DNA from: a virus | Strand: one strand, 5' to 3' | Length of the DNA stretch: 64,000 bases | Virus record (IMG/VR): IMGVR_UViG_3300006990_004842 | Location: 1 to 64,000 of that record | Shown: positions 22,756 through 31,506 of the stretch, in pieces | How positions within the stretch are numbered: position 1 is the stretch's first letter | Layout of the letters: the number at the start of each line of letters is the position of its first letter | Translations under genes and position numbers: made by a program | Notes under the pieces: model-generated | Database searches by the model: none | What the model was told of the DNA's origin: nothing | What the model saw: the letters and a program-made list of their open reading frames with translations, nothing else

Positions 22756-24612
22756 ATGAAACTATTAGATATCGGCGAAAGTATTACAACTGAATCAGTA
22801 GACTTAGATGCATTGCAATCTAGGTTATATGATCTTGAAGCGGCACAAAAACGTGCCAGAGAAATCACAAAAAATATAAAGTATGTTGATCAGCATATGA
22901 ATATTATCAGCGAACTTGAAACTCTTGCTGACGAAGTTGGCTTACAATTAGATGACTATAATGTACGTCAAGTCTACAAAGCCCAAAATAATGTAGAAAG
23001 TGCAATATACGAACTCGAAGAAGCATTTGAAGATGCAATCAGAGATGCACAAAATGCTGTTGACGATGCTGAATATGATATGGAAGAAGGCCGTATAGAA
23101 GATACATTTGGTACTAAAACCATAGACAAACATGATAAGCCTCAAAAGAAAAAGAAAAAAGAAGTTGACGAATCACTTAAAGCATTAGCAAGACATGTCA
23201 AAGAGGGTGTACCTCTAGTAGACAGTCTTTTTAGATATCAAAGCGAATCCTACTTTGATACATTTATAAAAGCCAAACAATTACGTGAAGCAGGTTCACT
23301 TCCTGAACTAGATTGGGAAAGTGAAGAAATGCTCGGTACCGACATAGGTGAAAGTGTTGCGTTGAAAGGTATTGGTAGAGTTTGGTTGGATGTTCCGTAT
23401 CTAAATGAAAGTGATGACGAATATGATGATTGCGAAGAATGCGGTGGTGATGGTATTGACCTAGACACACTTTATTATGGTTCGGACTATGACAAGGCAG
23501 GCACTGAAACTGATTGTAGTGCATGTGGTGGAACTGGGCAACAACCTAAAGAAGAAAGTGTCAATGAAGGTCCAGAGGTATTTGGAGAGAAGAAAGAAGA
23601 AGCAATGAAAATGCTGAAAATTCTTCACAAGCAATATGTACGCACAGGTCAAATAAATGCATTTGAGTTACCAGTGTTACTTAGACAGCACATGCCAGAA
23701 CTTAGTAAGCAAGAGGTTAGACAAATTACTGGTGAGTTCTTTGACAACTTCAAAGCATATGAAGAAAGCCAACAGTTTAATGAAATGTATGATAAAGATC
23801 TTATCAGCATGTTAGCAAGGTTTGAAGACGATTGTAATGAGTTTGGATATTATGGTGATACTGATGTTGTTACAATTAATAACCTAATACAACAAGATAA
23901 ATTAGAGGATGCCGCAGAAGAAATGGCTGGCGCAATGTCAGACCAAGATGGTGGCAGTGATAGATTTGATTATGTATACGACTTAGCAAAAGACACACTA
24001 GAAGATTATATGTATGAAATGTCTGAAGCAAAAGGCGATATCAGAAAAGCGGCAATGGGTGTAGGCCTAGCAGGAATGTTAGGACTAGGCATAGGTGCAG
24101 TAGACAAGAAACTTGATCAACAAGCATACAGTGCCAGTGAACAATTACCAAAACTAGAACTATACTTAGACCATGCTAAACAGCAAGGTGATCAACGTAT
24201 GGTAAAACAACTGCAAGATAGATTACGCAATCATAAATTTAGATTGGAGATGGGCAAAGGTGATGTTGTTGGTTCAAATGGTCAACCTATTGAAGTTGTT
24301 TATGATAAAGAAGGCAAAGCACAAGCACCTGTCAAAGAAGCAGAATATCAAGGTAAAAAAGTACAACTTAACAAACCAAAACGTGGTGGCAGTAAAAAAT
24401 ATTATGTTTACGTTAAAACACCTAAGGGCAATGTTAAGAAAATATCATTCGGTGACGTCACAGGACTTAAAACTAAAGCGAATAACAAGAAAGCCGCTAA
24501 GAGTTTTGCCGCAAGACACAACTGTGAAAAGAAAAATGATAAACAGAAAGCCGGTTACTGGGCATGTCGTTTACCGCGATATGGTTTAGTAAAAGGTGGT
24601 ACGTGGTGGTAA
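22756..24612 (+). CDS. large mosaic virion-type protein with DnaJ-like zinc finger
   Basis: 618 aa. The N-terminus MKLLDIGESITTE has an IGE site fitting a cleaved capsid-targeting peptide. A long acidic coiled coil spans about residues 15-130. Two CxxCGGxG repeats (CEECGGDG, CSACGGTG, about 226-258) resemble the DnaJ zinc finger. A Gly-rich hydrophobic stretch lies near 435. The C-terminal module (KKISFGDVTG, AARHNCEKK, GYWACRLPRYG) recurs in marine phage proteins. I infer an internal or scaffold-associated protein; no known enzyme domain is seen. Confidence 0.65.
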   Translation: MKLLDIGESITTESVDLDALQSRLYDLEAAQKRAREITKNIKYVDQHMNIISELETLADEVGLQLDDYNVRQVYKAQNNVESAIYELEEAFEDAIRDAQNAVDDAEYDMEEGRIEDTFGTKTIDKHDKPQKKKKKEVDESLKALARHVKEGVPLVDSLFRYQSESYFDTFIKAKQLREAGSLPELDWESEEMLGTDIGESVALKGIGRVWLDVPYLNESDDEYDDCEECGGDGIDLDTLYYGSDYDKAGTETDCSACGGTGQQPKEESVNEGPEVFGEKKEEAMKMLKILHKQYVRTGQINAFELPVLLRQHMPELSKQEVRQITGEFFDNFKAYEESQQFNEMYDKDLISMLARFEDDCNEFGYYGDTDVVTINNLIQQDKLEDAAEEMAGAMSDQDGGSDRFDYVYDLAKDTLEDYMYEMSEAKGDIRKAAMGVGLAGMLGLGIGAVDKKLDQQAYSASEQLPKLELYLDHAKQQGDQRMVKQLQDRLRNHKFRLEMGKGDVVGSNGQPIEVVYDKEGKAQAPVKEAEYQGKKVQLNKPKRGGSKKYYVYVKTPKGNVKKISFGDVTGLKTKANNKKAAKSFAARHNCEKKNDKQKAGYWACRLPRYGLVKGGTWW

Positions 24613-24884
24613 AACCTTACACCCAATCTCAAATATCTAAAAATAAATTTGAACGTATATTTCGTGAGCATACAAAAGATGATGAACTTGTATGGCATAG
24701 AGATCGCAAAGACAGAACAGTTAAAATTATAGAAAGCACAGGCTGGAAGTTCCAAGAAGATAATAAATTACCTGTAGAGATTAAACCAGGTGATGTAATT
24801 AACATCAAAGCAAAAGAATATCATAGAGTAATCAAGGGAACAGGAAGCCTTGTTGTAGAGATTACTGAACATGAAACTAGTTAA
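24603..24884 (+). CDS. small cupin-like protein
   Basis: About 93 aa; the likely start is GTG at 24603, with AAAAGG upstream, inside the end of the previous gene (10-nt overlap). ELVWHRDRKDR, WKFQEDNKLPVEIKPGD and YHRVIKGTGSLVVEI form a compact cupin pattern, where the HRD and YHR residues may bind a metal. Short cupins like this follow virion genes in other marine phages. Function unknown. Confidence 0.65.
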   Translation: MVVKPYTQSQISKNKFERIFREHTKDDELVWHRDRKDRTVKIIESTGWKFQEDNKLPVEIKPGDVINIKAKEYHRVIKGTGSLVVEITEHETS

Positions 24885-25503
24885 AACAAATAGCAAATTA
24901 AATCCTAGACGTACTTGGGGTACAGCCATAGACATTGGCTTTATACCTCATGCCAAGCACTTAGCAAACTTTGATCAAAACGGTTACGACTTAACTCCAT
25001 TAGAAAAAATGTATGCTGAAGTAAACAGTGGATACATTGGCAATACACGTTGGAGAGAAAGTATCAAACAACCTTGGTTTATAGATGAGGAACAAAGTGT
25101 AAAAGGTGTGCATCTCAATCATGCAGACTTATATGAACGTAAAGGTTATCACGGATATGCACTAGAACAATTAATGGCTCATGCTGAAGGCTTACCACTC
25201 ATACACAAAATTACACAAATGCGTCCTAAGTGGGGTATAGACATCAGCATAGACTATGTAAAATATCCTGATGTGTTTGAAGTATTTCATTTTGAGTGGG
25301 ATGATTTTGATCACGACATAGTTGCAGAAAAACAACAACACATAGAACAAATTGTGCTGAACACTGATTGGGAAGATGCCGCACAACAACTTATCAAACG
25401 CAAAGATGAATGGCATCACTTAGACTTCTTTGCACAAAGCAAATGGAAGTCAGACTTCTTTGGTGTTGAACCAGAGCAATTCAAAATGGTTGCTTGGTAT
25501 TAA
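24871..25503 (+). CDS. hypothetical protein, 210 aa
   Basis: Not recognised. It begins with a basic segment (MKLVKTNSKLNPRRTWG) and is rich in Asp, His and Trp, with HFEWDDFDHD near residue 150 and WHHLDFF near 185. No signal peptide or membrane segment. It overlaps the cupin gene by 14 nt, so the two are co-translated. The clustered His/Asp residues could bind metal, but no family is assigned. Confidence 0.6.
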   Translation: MKLVKTNSKLNPRRTWGTAIDIGFIPHAKHLANFDQNGYDLTPLEKMYAEVNSGYIGNTRWRESIKQPWFIDEEQSVKGVHLNHADLYERKGYHGYALEQLMAHAEGLPLIHKITQMRPKWGIDISIDYVKYPDVFEVFHFEWDDFDHDIVAEKQQHIEQIVLNTDWEDAAQQLIKRKDEWHHLDFFAQSKWKSDFFGVEPEQFKMVAWY

Positions 25504-25511
25504 CACTACCT

Positions 25512-25519
25512 TATAAATA
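25512..25519 (+). promoter_or_regulatory. late promoter octamer
   Basis: TATAAATA, 5 nt before the ATG at 25525, no Shine-Dalgarno sequence. Confidence 0.7.
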
Positions 25520-25524
25520 GTTGC

Positions 25525-26079
25525 ATGTTTGTAGAACTAATTAACAGCGACATAGATGCTGTCGCTCTGCATAATGATCTATCTAAATTACTTGCAGATC
25601 ACGATTTGTATTATCAAAATCAAATATCTATAACTAGTGTTATGGGCGATGATGACTGGACTTGCAGTATTGGTCGTAATAACTTAAAGTTCAAAGAAAG
25701 ATACTACAGCACTATAAACAAATCATTAGAAAATACCTATATGCATAGCATCATAGAAAGATATCCACAGTATTATAGATGGAGAGTACTTAAACTTTTA
25801 CCTAAGACCACATACAGTGTGCATGATGATTTTAATGGTGTTGATGATAACTTAAGATTACATGTTCCTATAACTACAAACCAAGATAGTTTTTTATGTT
25901 TCTTTGCAGGTATGCCAAGTAGTGGTAGCGAAGTAAAAGTTGCATATGAACATTTAGAATTAGGTAAAAGTTATGAAGTAAACACAACAGGATTACACAC
26001 CGCTGTAAACTACGGCACAACAGATAGATATCACTTAGTAGGAATACGTTATGAAAATAGGGATCACAGGACACACTAA
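25525..26079 (+). CDS. Fe(II)/2-oxoglutarate oxygenase, Asp/Asn-hydroxylase-like
   Basis: 184 aa. H100-x-D102 (VHDDF), a distal H158 in GLHTAVNYG and R168 in DRYHLVG match the iron and 2-oxoglutarate sites of aspartyl/asparaginyl beta-hydroxylase-like enzymes. RLHVPITTN (111-119) is the usual core strand. Substrates in this class include protein side chains and free amino acids. It heads an operon with an SDR gene (29-nt overlap), from a leaderless late promoter. Substrate not predictable. Confidence 0.75.
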   Translation: MFVELINSDIDAVALHNDLSKLLADHDLYYQNQISITSVMGDDDWTCSIGRNNLKFKERYYSTINKSLENTYMHSIIERYPQYYRWRVLKLLPKTTYSVHDDFNGVDDNLRLHVPITTNQDSFLCFFAGMPSSGSEVKVAYEHLELGKSYEVNTTGLHTAVNYGTTDRYHLVGIRYENRDHRTH

Positions 26080-26608
26080 AGGCATTGGTAAAGCATTACA
26101 TGACACACTGATCTATAAAGGTCACACTGTTTATGGCTTTAGTAGACAAAACAGTTACGATATCAGTGACCAAGAAGACCGTAATGCAATTATACATAAA
26201 GTTAAAGAATGTGATGTTTTTATAAACAATGCCTGGTTAGATTTTTACCAAGTAGATTTATTCAATGACATATTCGAACAGTGGAAAACTGATAAGACAA
26301 AAACAATCATAAACATAAACAGCAGAAGCAAATACGGCATTAGCGGTAATCCAAGTTATTCTGCTACTAAAAAAGAACTTGCAAAAGTTGCATACAAAGG
26401 AATGTTTGACATGGATAAAAAATGTCGAATCATAAATGTAAATCCTGGGTATGTTAAAACTGAAATGACCAAAAACAAACACGACACTATACCTATGTTA
26501 TCTGCTACAGAAGTAACAGACATGATATTATGGACTCTTAATCAACCTCAGCATATAGAGATTGGAGAAATAAGCATGTGGCTAACTTCTTTAGATCATG
26601 ATAAATAG
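26051..26608 (+). CDS. short-chain dehydrogenase/reductase (SDR)
   Basis: 185 aa Rossmann enzyme: cofactor motif TGHTKGIG (6-13), NNA (59-61), and catalytic YSATK (Y103, K107) with NPGYVKTEM after it. It is shorter than classical SDRs (about 250 aa). Together with the oxygenase encoded just upstream it could tailor a sugar or small metabolite. The final codons His-Asp-Lys-stop supply the late octamer of the next gene. Confidence 0.85.
   Translation: MKIGITGHTKGIGKALHDTLIYKGHTVYGFSRQNSYDISDQEDRNAIIHKVKECDVFINNAWLDFYQVDLFNDIFEQWKTDKTKTIININSRSKYGISGNPSYSATKKELAKVAYKGMFDMDKKCRIINVNPGYVKTEMTKNKHDTIPMLSATEVTDMILWTLNQPQHIEIGEISMWLTSLDHDK
26600..26607 (+). promoter_or_regulatory. late promoter octamer
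   Basis: GATAAATA overlapping the Asp-Lys-stop codons of the SDR gene, 6 nt before the ATG at 26614. Confidence 0.65.
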
Positions 26609-26613
26609 TGTAT

Positions 26614-28887
26614 ATGAAACAAGTAGTTGTATATCCAGGCAGATTCCAACCTATGTTACCGCACCATGCGGCAGTATTCACTGGGTTACAAAGCTCATTT
26701 CCTAACGCAGAAATCTATATAGCAACATCAGACAAAGTAGACTATCCCAAATCACCATTTAATTTTGCTGAAAAGAAAGCAATCATGTCTGAAATTCACA
26801 GCATACCAGCAGACAAAATACTAAATGTAAAACGTCCTTACAATGGTGACGACTACGCACAATATTTTGATGCTGATTCAACACAACTTATACTGATAGT
26901 TGGCGAAAAAGACATGCAAGCCGATGCTCGTTTTAATTTTAATAACGTAGATCCTGAATCAGGCCTCGATATGAAACTTAATGGAAGTGGGCCAAAATGG
27001 ATGCAAATGATAAATAGTATTAAGGACGGTGAGCCACTACCACTTAGTCGTAGAGGTTACTTAGCAACTGCTCCTACAGTAGAGCGTGATGGTGAAGTTG
27101 CTAGTGCAAGTGCATTCAGAAATGCATTTACAAATGCAGTAGATGGGGATCACCGTAAGGAAGTTATGAGAAATTACCTTGGCAATTTTGATCAAGGAAT
27201 ATTTAACTTACTACAAGATAAAATATTGGATAATAAAATGAGTGAAGACATTAATCGAATTAAACATTTAGCAGGATTAGACGAAGCACCAGTAAATTTT
27301 GATGACTATCAAACTGTTAGTCCTAAAGATGCTAAGGCGGCGGCTGAACGCCCTGATAAGGCAAAAGCAAGTGATCCTACTAAAGCAGAATTTTTTCCAG
27401 CAGATCCACAAATGTTTCACAGTACAATTAAGAAGAGTATTGCTAACAGAGTAGGACCTGAAGAAGATCCAAATGATCCTCAAGTAAAGAAAGATCATTT
27501 TATGATGGAACTACTTAAATCACCTGCATTATTGCTAGGTGAAATCAATGCACGTCTTAAAAATGACGATAACGGTTTAGCAGTTAGTGACAGACTAAGT
27601 GCAATTATTTCAAGTTTAGACGAAGTAGGTTCTGTTATGAATCTACCAGAAGACGACAAAAAGTTTATTATTCAACTAGTTTCAAATGCTCTTAAAAACA
27701 TGGATTTGGTAAAAGATCCTAAAGCAGATCAAGAAAGAGCTGATTACGAAAAAGAATATGAGAGTGTTGACTTATCAGATGTACGCGAAGACTATGGTAT
27801 AGAAGAAGCAGAAATCAGTGAAAGAGCTTGGGACTGGAAAAATTATGACAAAGAAGCAGGATACGATGCTAACTTTAGTTTATGGTCACAAGAAGCACAA
27901 TCCGAAAGAAGTGCATATGGTGATAAGCCATTTAGTAATGCAGAAGAAATGCATACAATATTTGCAGACATGATGAAACGTAATGGTATTAATGTCATGC
28001 AACAAAAACAGATAAGTCAAAAATTAAAGGCTCAACAACGTCAAGCAGAAATAGACAAGTATAGAGACATGAAGTTAAAAGATTTTGATGGAAAAAGATC
28101 TGCAATGAGTGAGTTGAAAAAACTTGCTGGTATTGGAATTAACGAGTTAGCAAACGAAGAACCAGACATGAGTGAAATCAAATGTCCTAACTGCGATAAA
28201 GATCACCCAGTAAGTGCAAATGCATGTCCACATTGTGGTACACCAAATCATGTTGCAGAAGGTGCAATTAAAGATCAAGCACAAGAAGACTTTGATATAC
28301 TAGCAGGCATGAAAGGGGATGGTGCTAGTGAGGAAGAAATAGAATCAAGAGCATCAGAATTAATGTTTGGTATGGACGTTTTACATGCTGTATTAAATGA
28401 CTGGGAAAGTCCTTTTGCAGATCCAGATGCAGAAGAAGAACCAGACATGGAAGAAGCGGCAAAGCCAGACTACATTGACATTGACGGCGATGGCGACAAA
28501 GAAGAGCCAATGAAAAAAGCCGTAAAAGATAAGAAAAAGAAAGAAGAAAGTTTTGATGTTGATGCAGAACAAAGCCGAGAAGAAGAAGCATACAACGAGT
28601 TAATGGATGCTTATGCACAAGGTGGCGAAGAAGCATACGCAAAAGCATGTGGTTTATCCATGGAAGAACTAGATCAGGAAATGAGTGAGATTGGCAGAGA
28701 CTTAAACTTACACATGGATGACGACAGAGATGAAATACTTCAAAGACATGCTGAAGATACTGTAGACAATGCAGATTGGAAAGACCATGGTGAACATGAT
28801 CATGACATGGGCGAAGCCATTGATGGTACAGTAGACAAAGCCATTGAAGAAGCAATGTATGAACTTAGAAAATTAGCAGGTATTTAA
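26614..28887 (+). CDS. nucleotidyltransferase-headed mosaic protein with LxxLAG modules
   Basis: 757 aa from the ATG at 26614. Residues 1-190 are a cytidylyltransferase-like domain (VVYPGRFQPMLPHHAAVF, with PHH in place of HxGH; IVGEKDMQ later). Then come three LxxLAG(I/L) modules: INRIKHLAGLDE near 215, MSELKKLAGIGINE near 500, and YELRKLAGI at the very C-terminus. A zinc ribbon (CPNC then CPHC, about 525-545) and an EF-hand-like DIDGDGDKEE (near 625) lie between. The architecture suggests fused virion-cargo modules; enzymatic activity is uncertain. Confidence 0.7.
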   Translation: MKQVVVYPGRFQPMLPHHAAVFTGLQSSFPNAEIYIATSDKVDYPKSPFNFAEKKAIMSEIHSIPADKILNVKRPYNGDDYAQYFDADSTQLILIVGEKDMQADARFNFNNVDPESGLDMKLNGSGPKWMQMINSIKDGEPLPLSRRGYLATAPTVERDGEVASASAFRNAFTNAVDGDHRKEVMRNYLGNFDQGIFNLLQDKILDNKMSEDINRIKHLAGLDEAPVNFDDYQTVSPKDAKAAAERPDKAKASDPTKAEFFPADPQMFHSTIKKSIANRVGPEEDPNDPQVKKDHFMMELLKSPALLLGEINARLKNDDNGLAVSDRLSAIISSLDEVGSVMNLPEDDKKFIIQLVSNALKNMDLVKDPKADQERADYEKEYESVDLSDVREDYGIEEAEISERAWDWKNYDKEAGYDANFSLWSQEAQSERSAYGDKPFSNAEEMHTIFADMMKRNGINVMQQKQISQKLKAQQRQAEIDKYRDMKLKDFDGKRSAMSELKKLAGIGINELANEEPDMSEIKCPNCDKDHPVSANACPHCGTPNHVAEGAIKDQAQEDFDILAGMKGDGASEEEIESRASELMFGMDVLHAVLNDWESPFADPDAEEEPDMEEAAKPDYIDIDGDGDKEEPMKKAVKDKKKKEESFDVDAEQSREEEAYNELMDAYAQGGEEAYAKACGLSMEELDQEMSEIGRDLNLHMDDDRDEILQRHAEDTVDNADWKDHGEHDHDMGEAIDGTVDKAIEEAMYELRKLAGI

Positions 28888-28888
28888 T

Positions 28889-29263
28889 ATGAATGAGATA
28901 GATAGACTACAACATTTAGCAGGTATTGTAACAGAAAAAGATGCCGGTGACAGTAACAATGTCAAGATGGCAGTTGGTCATGTTGATAACGAAAGAGACA
29001 TGATTCGTAGAGAACTATTTCAAATGGGTAGTTACTGTGTTGAACTATTCAAAATGCTAGATGAATTACCTGATGCAGATTTCCCACATTGGTGGCAAGC
29101 AAAAATTGTCAAAGCAGGCACGTATTTAAGTGGTGCAAAACACTATTTAGAAAATTCATTATCAGTACCGCCCGGTGATGATATGACACAAGATGGTACT
29201 GGTCCTGGTGATATTGAAGTATCAGATCCAGACTATAATGACGACCCTAGTGGCGTCAGTTAA
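28889..29263 (+). CDS. small acidic protein with LxxLAG N-terminus
   Basis: 124 aa; starts MNEIDRLQHLAGIVTE, the same motif that occurs three times in the preceding protein, here at the N-terminus. A helical middle (about 30-95) is followed by an acidic, Gly/Pro-rich tail. It lies 1 nt after the previous gene. It overlaps the convergent SGNH gene by 8 nt. Probably a virion-associated partner; function unknown. Confidence 0.65.
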   Translation: MNEIDRLQHLAGIVTEKDAGDSNNVKMAVGHVDNERDMIRRELFQMGSYCVELFKMLDELPDADFPHWWQAKIVKAGTYLSGAKHYLENSLSVPPGDDMTQDGTGPGDIEVSDPDYNDDPSGVS

Positions 29264-30140
29264 ATTTATACTCAACTGCTGACAGTATCAAATCTAAAAT
29301 ACAATATTGACCTAGTAAACTAGGGTGTCCACCGTCAGGAAACAGATAAGGTTTTATATACGGATCATCTATTGAATCTTTGTAAAACTTTTGTTGTTCA
29401 TTCATTTCATCTAATACTTTGTAATCCCAATCAGTGTTTACTTTAATATCAGTAGACAACTTCCAATACCCAAAATCTAGAAGATCATGTTGAGAAAAAT
29501 ATCCATGATTTACATGTTGCTTTATCAATGTGGCAATAACATCATCTGCGCCTAATACAACTGGTGCATTTTTATTTAATCGTTTCCACTTGTTAAATGT
29601 GCTTTTATCAAACTTACTGTGTCCACCTAACAAAATTACTTGTTGTTTATTTTCTATTGCCCAGTCTGCTATGTTAATTAAACTGGTAGTGTTTATTTGC
29701 TCAATGTAATTATCAAGTTCTTTTTTATTGTGTACTGGTGCATCTGTGGCTAGGCCTCTAATTATATTAGAATAAAAAATTACAGAATAGCCTTCTTCAA
29801 TTGTGCTATCCCATAGATGAGGACTGTTATTCCAATTTAGTCTCTCTACTATTCCGCCATTTAATTTTGTTGCTAGTATAGAACCTACTGTTATATTCCA
29901 ATCTTGTGCTGGAAAGCAGAAACATTTAGTTGTGTGTCCTAAATGTTTTAGATAGATATCATATAAACTATGACCTTGTGTCCAAGAATGCTCATGACCT
30001 AAATAATCTGTTACAGCAATTTTATTTAGATCTATTAATTGATTGCTACGGATGTATGGTGGCTCTGAGGCACCTTTTCCCTTAGGGCCTAAATTCCAAG
30101 TCCAATACCAACTGTCACCAAAGAAATTAAAATTAGCCAT
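29256..30140 (-). CDS. SGNH-hydrolase-like protein (paralogue 2 of 5)
   Basis: 294 aa with FGDSWYWTW at residues 6-14 (GDS nucleophile block) and DGGHPSLLGQ near the C-terminus (catalytic Asp-His block). An internal LLGGHSKF segment may be the block III region. It is the last gene of a late operon after peptide deformylase and the GH6 glucanase, so a carbohydrate esterase acting on the same polymer is a reasonable guess. No secretion signal. Confidence 0.72.
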   Translation of the reverse strand: MANFNFFGDSWYWTWNLGPKGKGASEPPYIRSNQLIDLNKIAVTDYLGHEHSWTQGHSLYDIYLKHLGHTTKCFCFPAQDWNITVGSILATKLNGGIVERLNWNNSPHLWDSTIEEGYSVIFYSNIIRGLATDAPVHNKKELDNYIEQINTTSLINIADWAIENKQQVILLGGHSKFDKSTFNKWKRLNKNAPVVLGADDVIATLIKQHVNHGYFSQHDLLDFGYWKLSTDIKVNTDWDYKVLDEMNEQQKFYKDSIDDPYIKPYLFPDGGHPSLLGQYCILDLILSAVEYKFN

Positions 30141-30978
30141 TTGTATTATTAACTAACTCGTCTGCATATTCAGGCCAAAACTTTCCTGCACGTGGTCCTC
30201 CATTACCTGTACCATCGCTTTCGCCTGGTACCTTGATCCAAAGAAACGCATCACACAATTCTTCGCCTGTGTCTGTTGTTGGAGGTATACCTAATGCTCT
30301 ACCTGGAGGATTGCACCATTCGTTGCCATAAGGACCATTACCATTACGACTAGTGTCTATTACAAAGTGTTTTAACTTAGCATGTTCGCTTACACGTTTA
30401 GACCACGACATACTTTCCTTGGTACTTCTAAAGTTGCTTACGTTAACACTAAAGCCTCTACAACCGTCTACATAAACAGCATTAAGCATCTTACCTGCTT
30501 GTTCTGGGTCTAACCAATTACTGTGTCCTATATCCACATACACTTTTGCGGCACAATTTTTTGTGATGATTTTTAATCCTTGCCGCATAAGACCATGTCT
30601 CCATTGCATAGCCTCCTCGTCCATTAAAGTAGAATGGGGTAATGCATCTGGTTCATAGATTAAAATGACTTCTCTGTCGCCTATTTGTTTTGATATCTCA
30701 TCACAAAAATTTAGATAATCTTCTGTGTATTTTGCACCACCTTTACTGTGATGTCCCATGTCTCTATCTGGAATATTGTAAATTACCATAATAGGCAAGT
30801 ATGGGTCTGTGCGTTTGAAAAAACGTTTAAGTCTCTTATCTAAATTGCAAGTACCTCTACCATTGCGTTCACCAAACCAAAATGATACTGGATGTTCAAA
30901 TATTTTACTTACTGATGGATAAACTAATTTATGATCTTTGACTCTATCGAAATCATTGATATAGAATGGGTAGTCCAT
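30133..30978 (-). CDS. glycoside hydrolase family 6 (beta-1,4-glucanase-like)
   Basis: 281 aa, catalytic domain only. GH6 blocks appear in order: VIYNIPDRDMG (Asp71/73), LIYEPDALPH (catalytic acid Asp111), VYVDIGHSNWL (147-155), GFSVNVSNFRST, HFVIDTSRNGNGP (Asp208), WCNPPGRALG and DAFLWIKVPGESDG. Known GH6 enzymes are endoglucanases and cellobiohydrolases on beta-1,4-glucan. No signal peptide or carbohydrate-binding module is present, so release would be by lysis or in the virion. It lies between peptide deformylase and an SGNH protein in a late operon. I am confident of the family, not of the natural substrate. Confidence 0.92.
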   Translation of the reverse strand: MDYPFYINDFDRVKDHKLVYPSVSKIFEHPVSFWFGERNGRGTCNLDKRLKRFFKRTDPYLPIMVIYNIPDRDMGHHSKGGAKYTEDYLNFCDEISKQIGDREVILIYEPDALPHSTLMDEEAMQWRHGLMRQGLKIITKNCAAKVYVDIGHSNWLDPEQAGKMLNAVYVDGCRGFSVNVSNFRSTKESMSWSKRVSEHAKLKHFVIDTSRNGNGPYGNEWCNPPGRALGIPPTTDTGEELCDAFLWIKVPGESDGTGNGGPRAGKFWPEYADELVNNTNG

Positions 30979-30983
30979 ATATC

Positions 30984-31493
30984 CTAGGCCATTTGCTGTC
31001 TGATAAGTTTTTTAATGTTTTTATCTCGTTTTTTAATAGCACGTTGTAACTTCATGTCACTGGCATACTCTAGAAATACTTTGCCTTCAAGGTGATCGTA
31101 TTCATGTAAAAAACATCTAGTATCTATTCCTGTTAGCTCTTCTTCAACAAATTCTTTATCTGCATTTTGATACTTGACTTTGATTGCCGCAGGTCTTGTT
31201 AGAATTACAAACAGTAAAGGGAAAGTTAAACAACCTTCCTCTATGCTAATAGACTCATCAGATACACTAATTATCTCAGGATTATATACACCTATCTCAC
31301 CATGTACAGTGTGGTGCATTACAAACATTCTGTAATTATGGCCTACTTGATTTGAACTTAGGCCAACACCAAACCTTTCTCCCATTAGAGTAAGCATGTC
31401 TTGTTCATAAGACTTGACATCATCTAATTCAAAAGGGTCGGTTGTACAGCGAGTTATAATTGCTGGATGATTAGGTTCTACTAATTTTAACAT
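30984..31493 (-). CDS. def: peptide deformylase
   Basis: 169 aa with all three PDF motifs: GVGLSSNQ (42-49), EGCLTFP (metal Cys88) and HEYDH (metal His130/134 and catalytic Glu131). Removes the formyl group from nascent proteins; phage versions are known from cyanophages. The C-terminal tail is basic. A late octamer (31499-31506) lies 5 nt before the ATG, so it heads a leaderless late operon with GH6 and SGNH genes. Confidence 0.93.
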   Translation of the reverse strand: MLKLVEPNHPAIITRCTTDPFELDDVKSYEQDMLTLMGERFGVGLSSNQVGHNYRMFVMHHTVHGEIGVYNPEIISVSDESISIEEGCLTFPLLFVILTRPAAIKVKYQNADKEFVEEELTGIDTRCFLHEYDHLEGKVFLEYASDMKLQRAIKKRDKNIKKLIRQQMA

Positions 31494-31498
31494 ACAAG

Positions 31499-31506
31499 TA
31501 TTTATG
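31499..31506 (-). promoter_or_regulatory. late promoter octamer for def-GH6-SGNH operon
   Basis: CATAAATA on the minus strand, 5 nt before the def ATG; no Shine-Dalgarno sequence. Confidence 0.65.

Noticed and set aside
24260-24589. 109-codon plus-strand ORF inside the 618-aa gene
   Set aside because: Lies wholly within a well-supported virion gene in another frame; composition is a shadow of its Lys-rich codons.
28325-28855. 176-codon minus-strand ORF
   Set aside because: Antisense to the acidic part of the 757-aa protein; its Leu/His-rich translation is the expected mirror of Glu/Asp codons.
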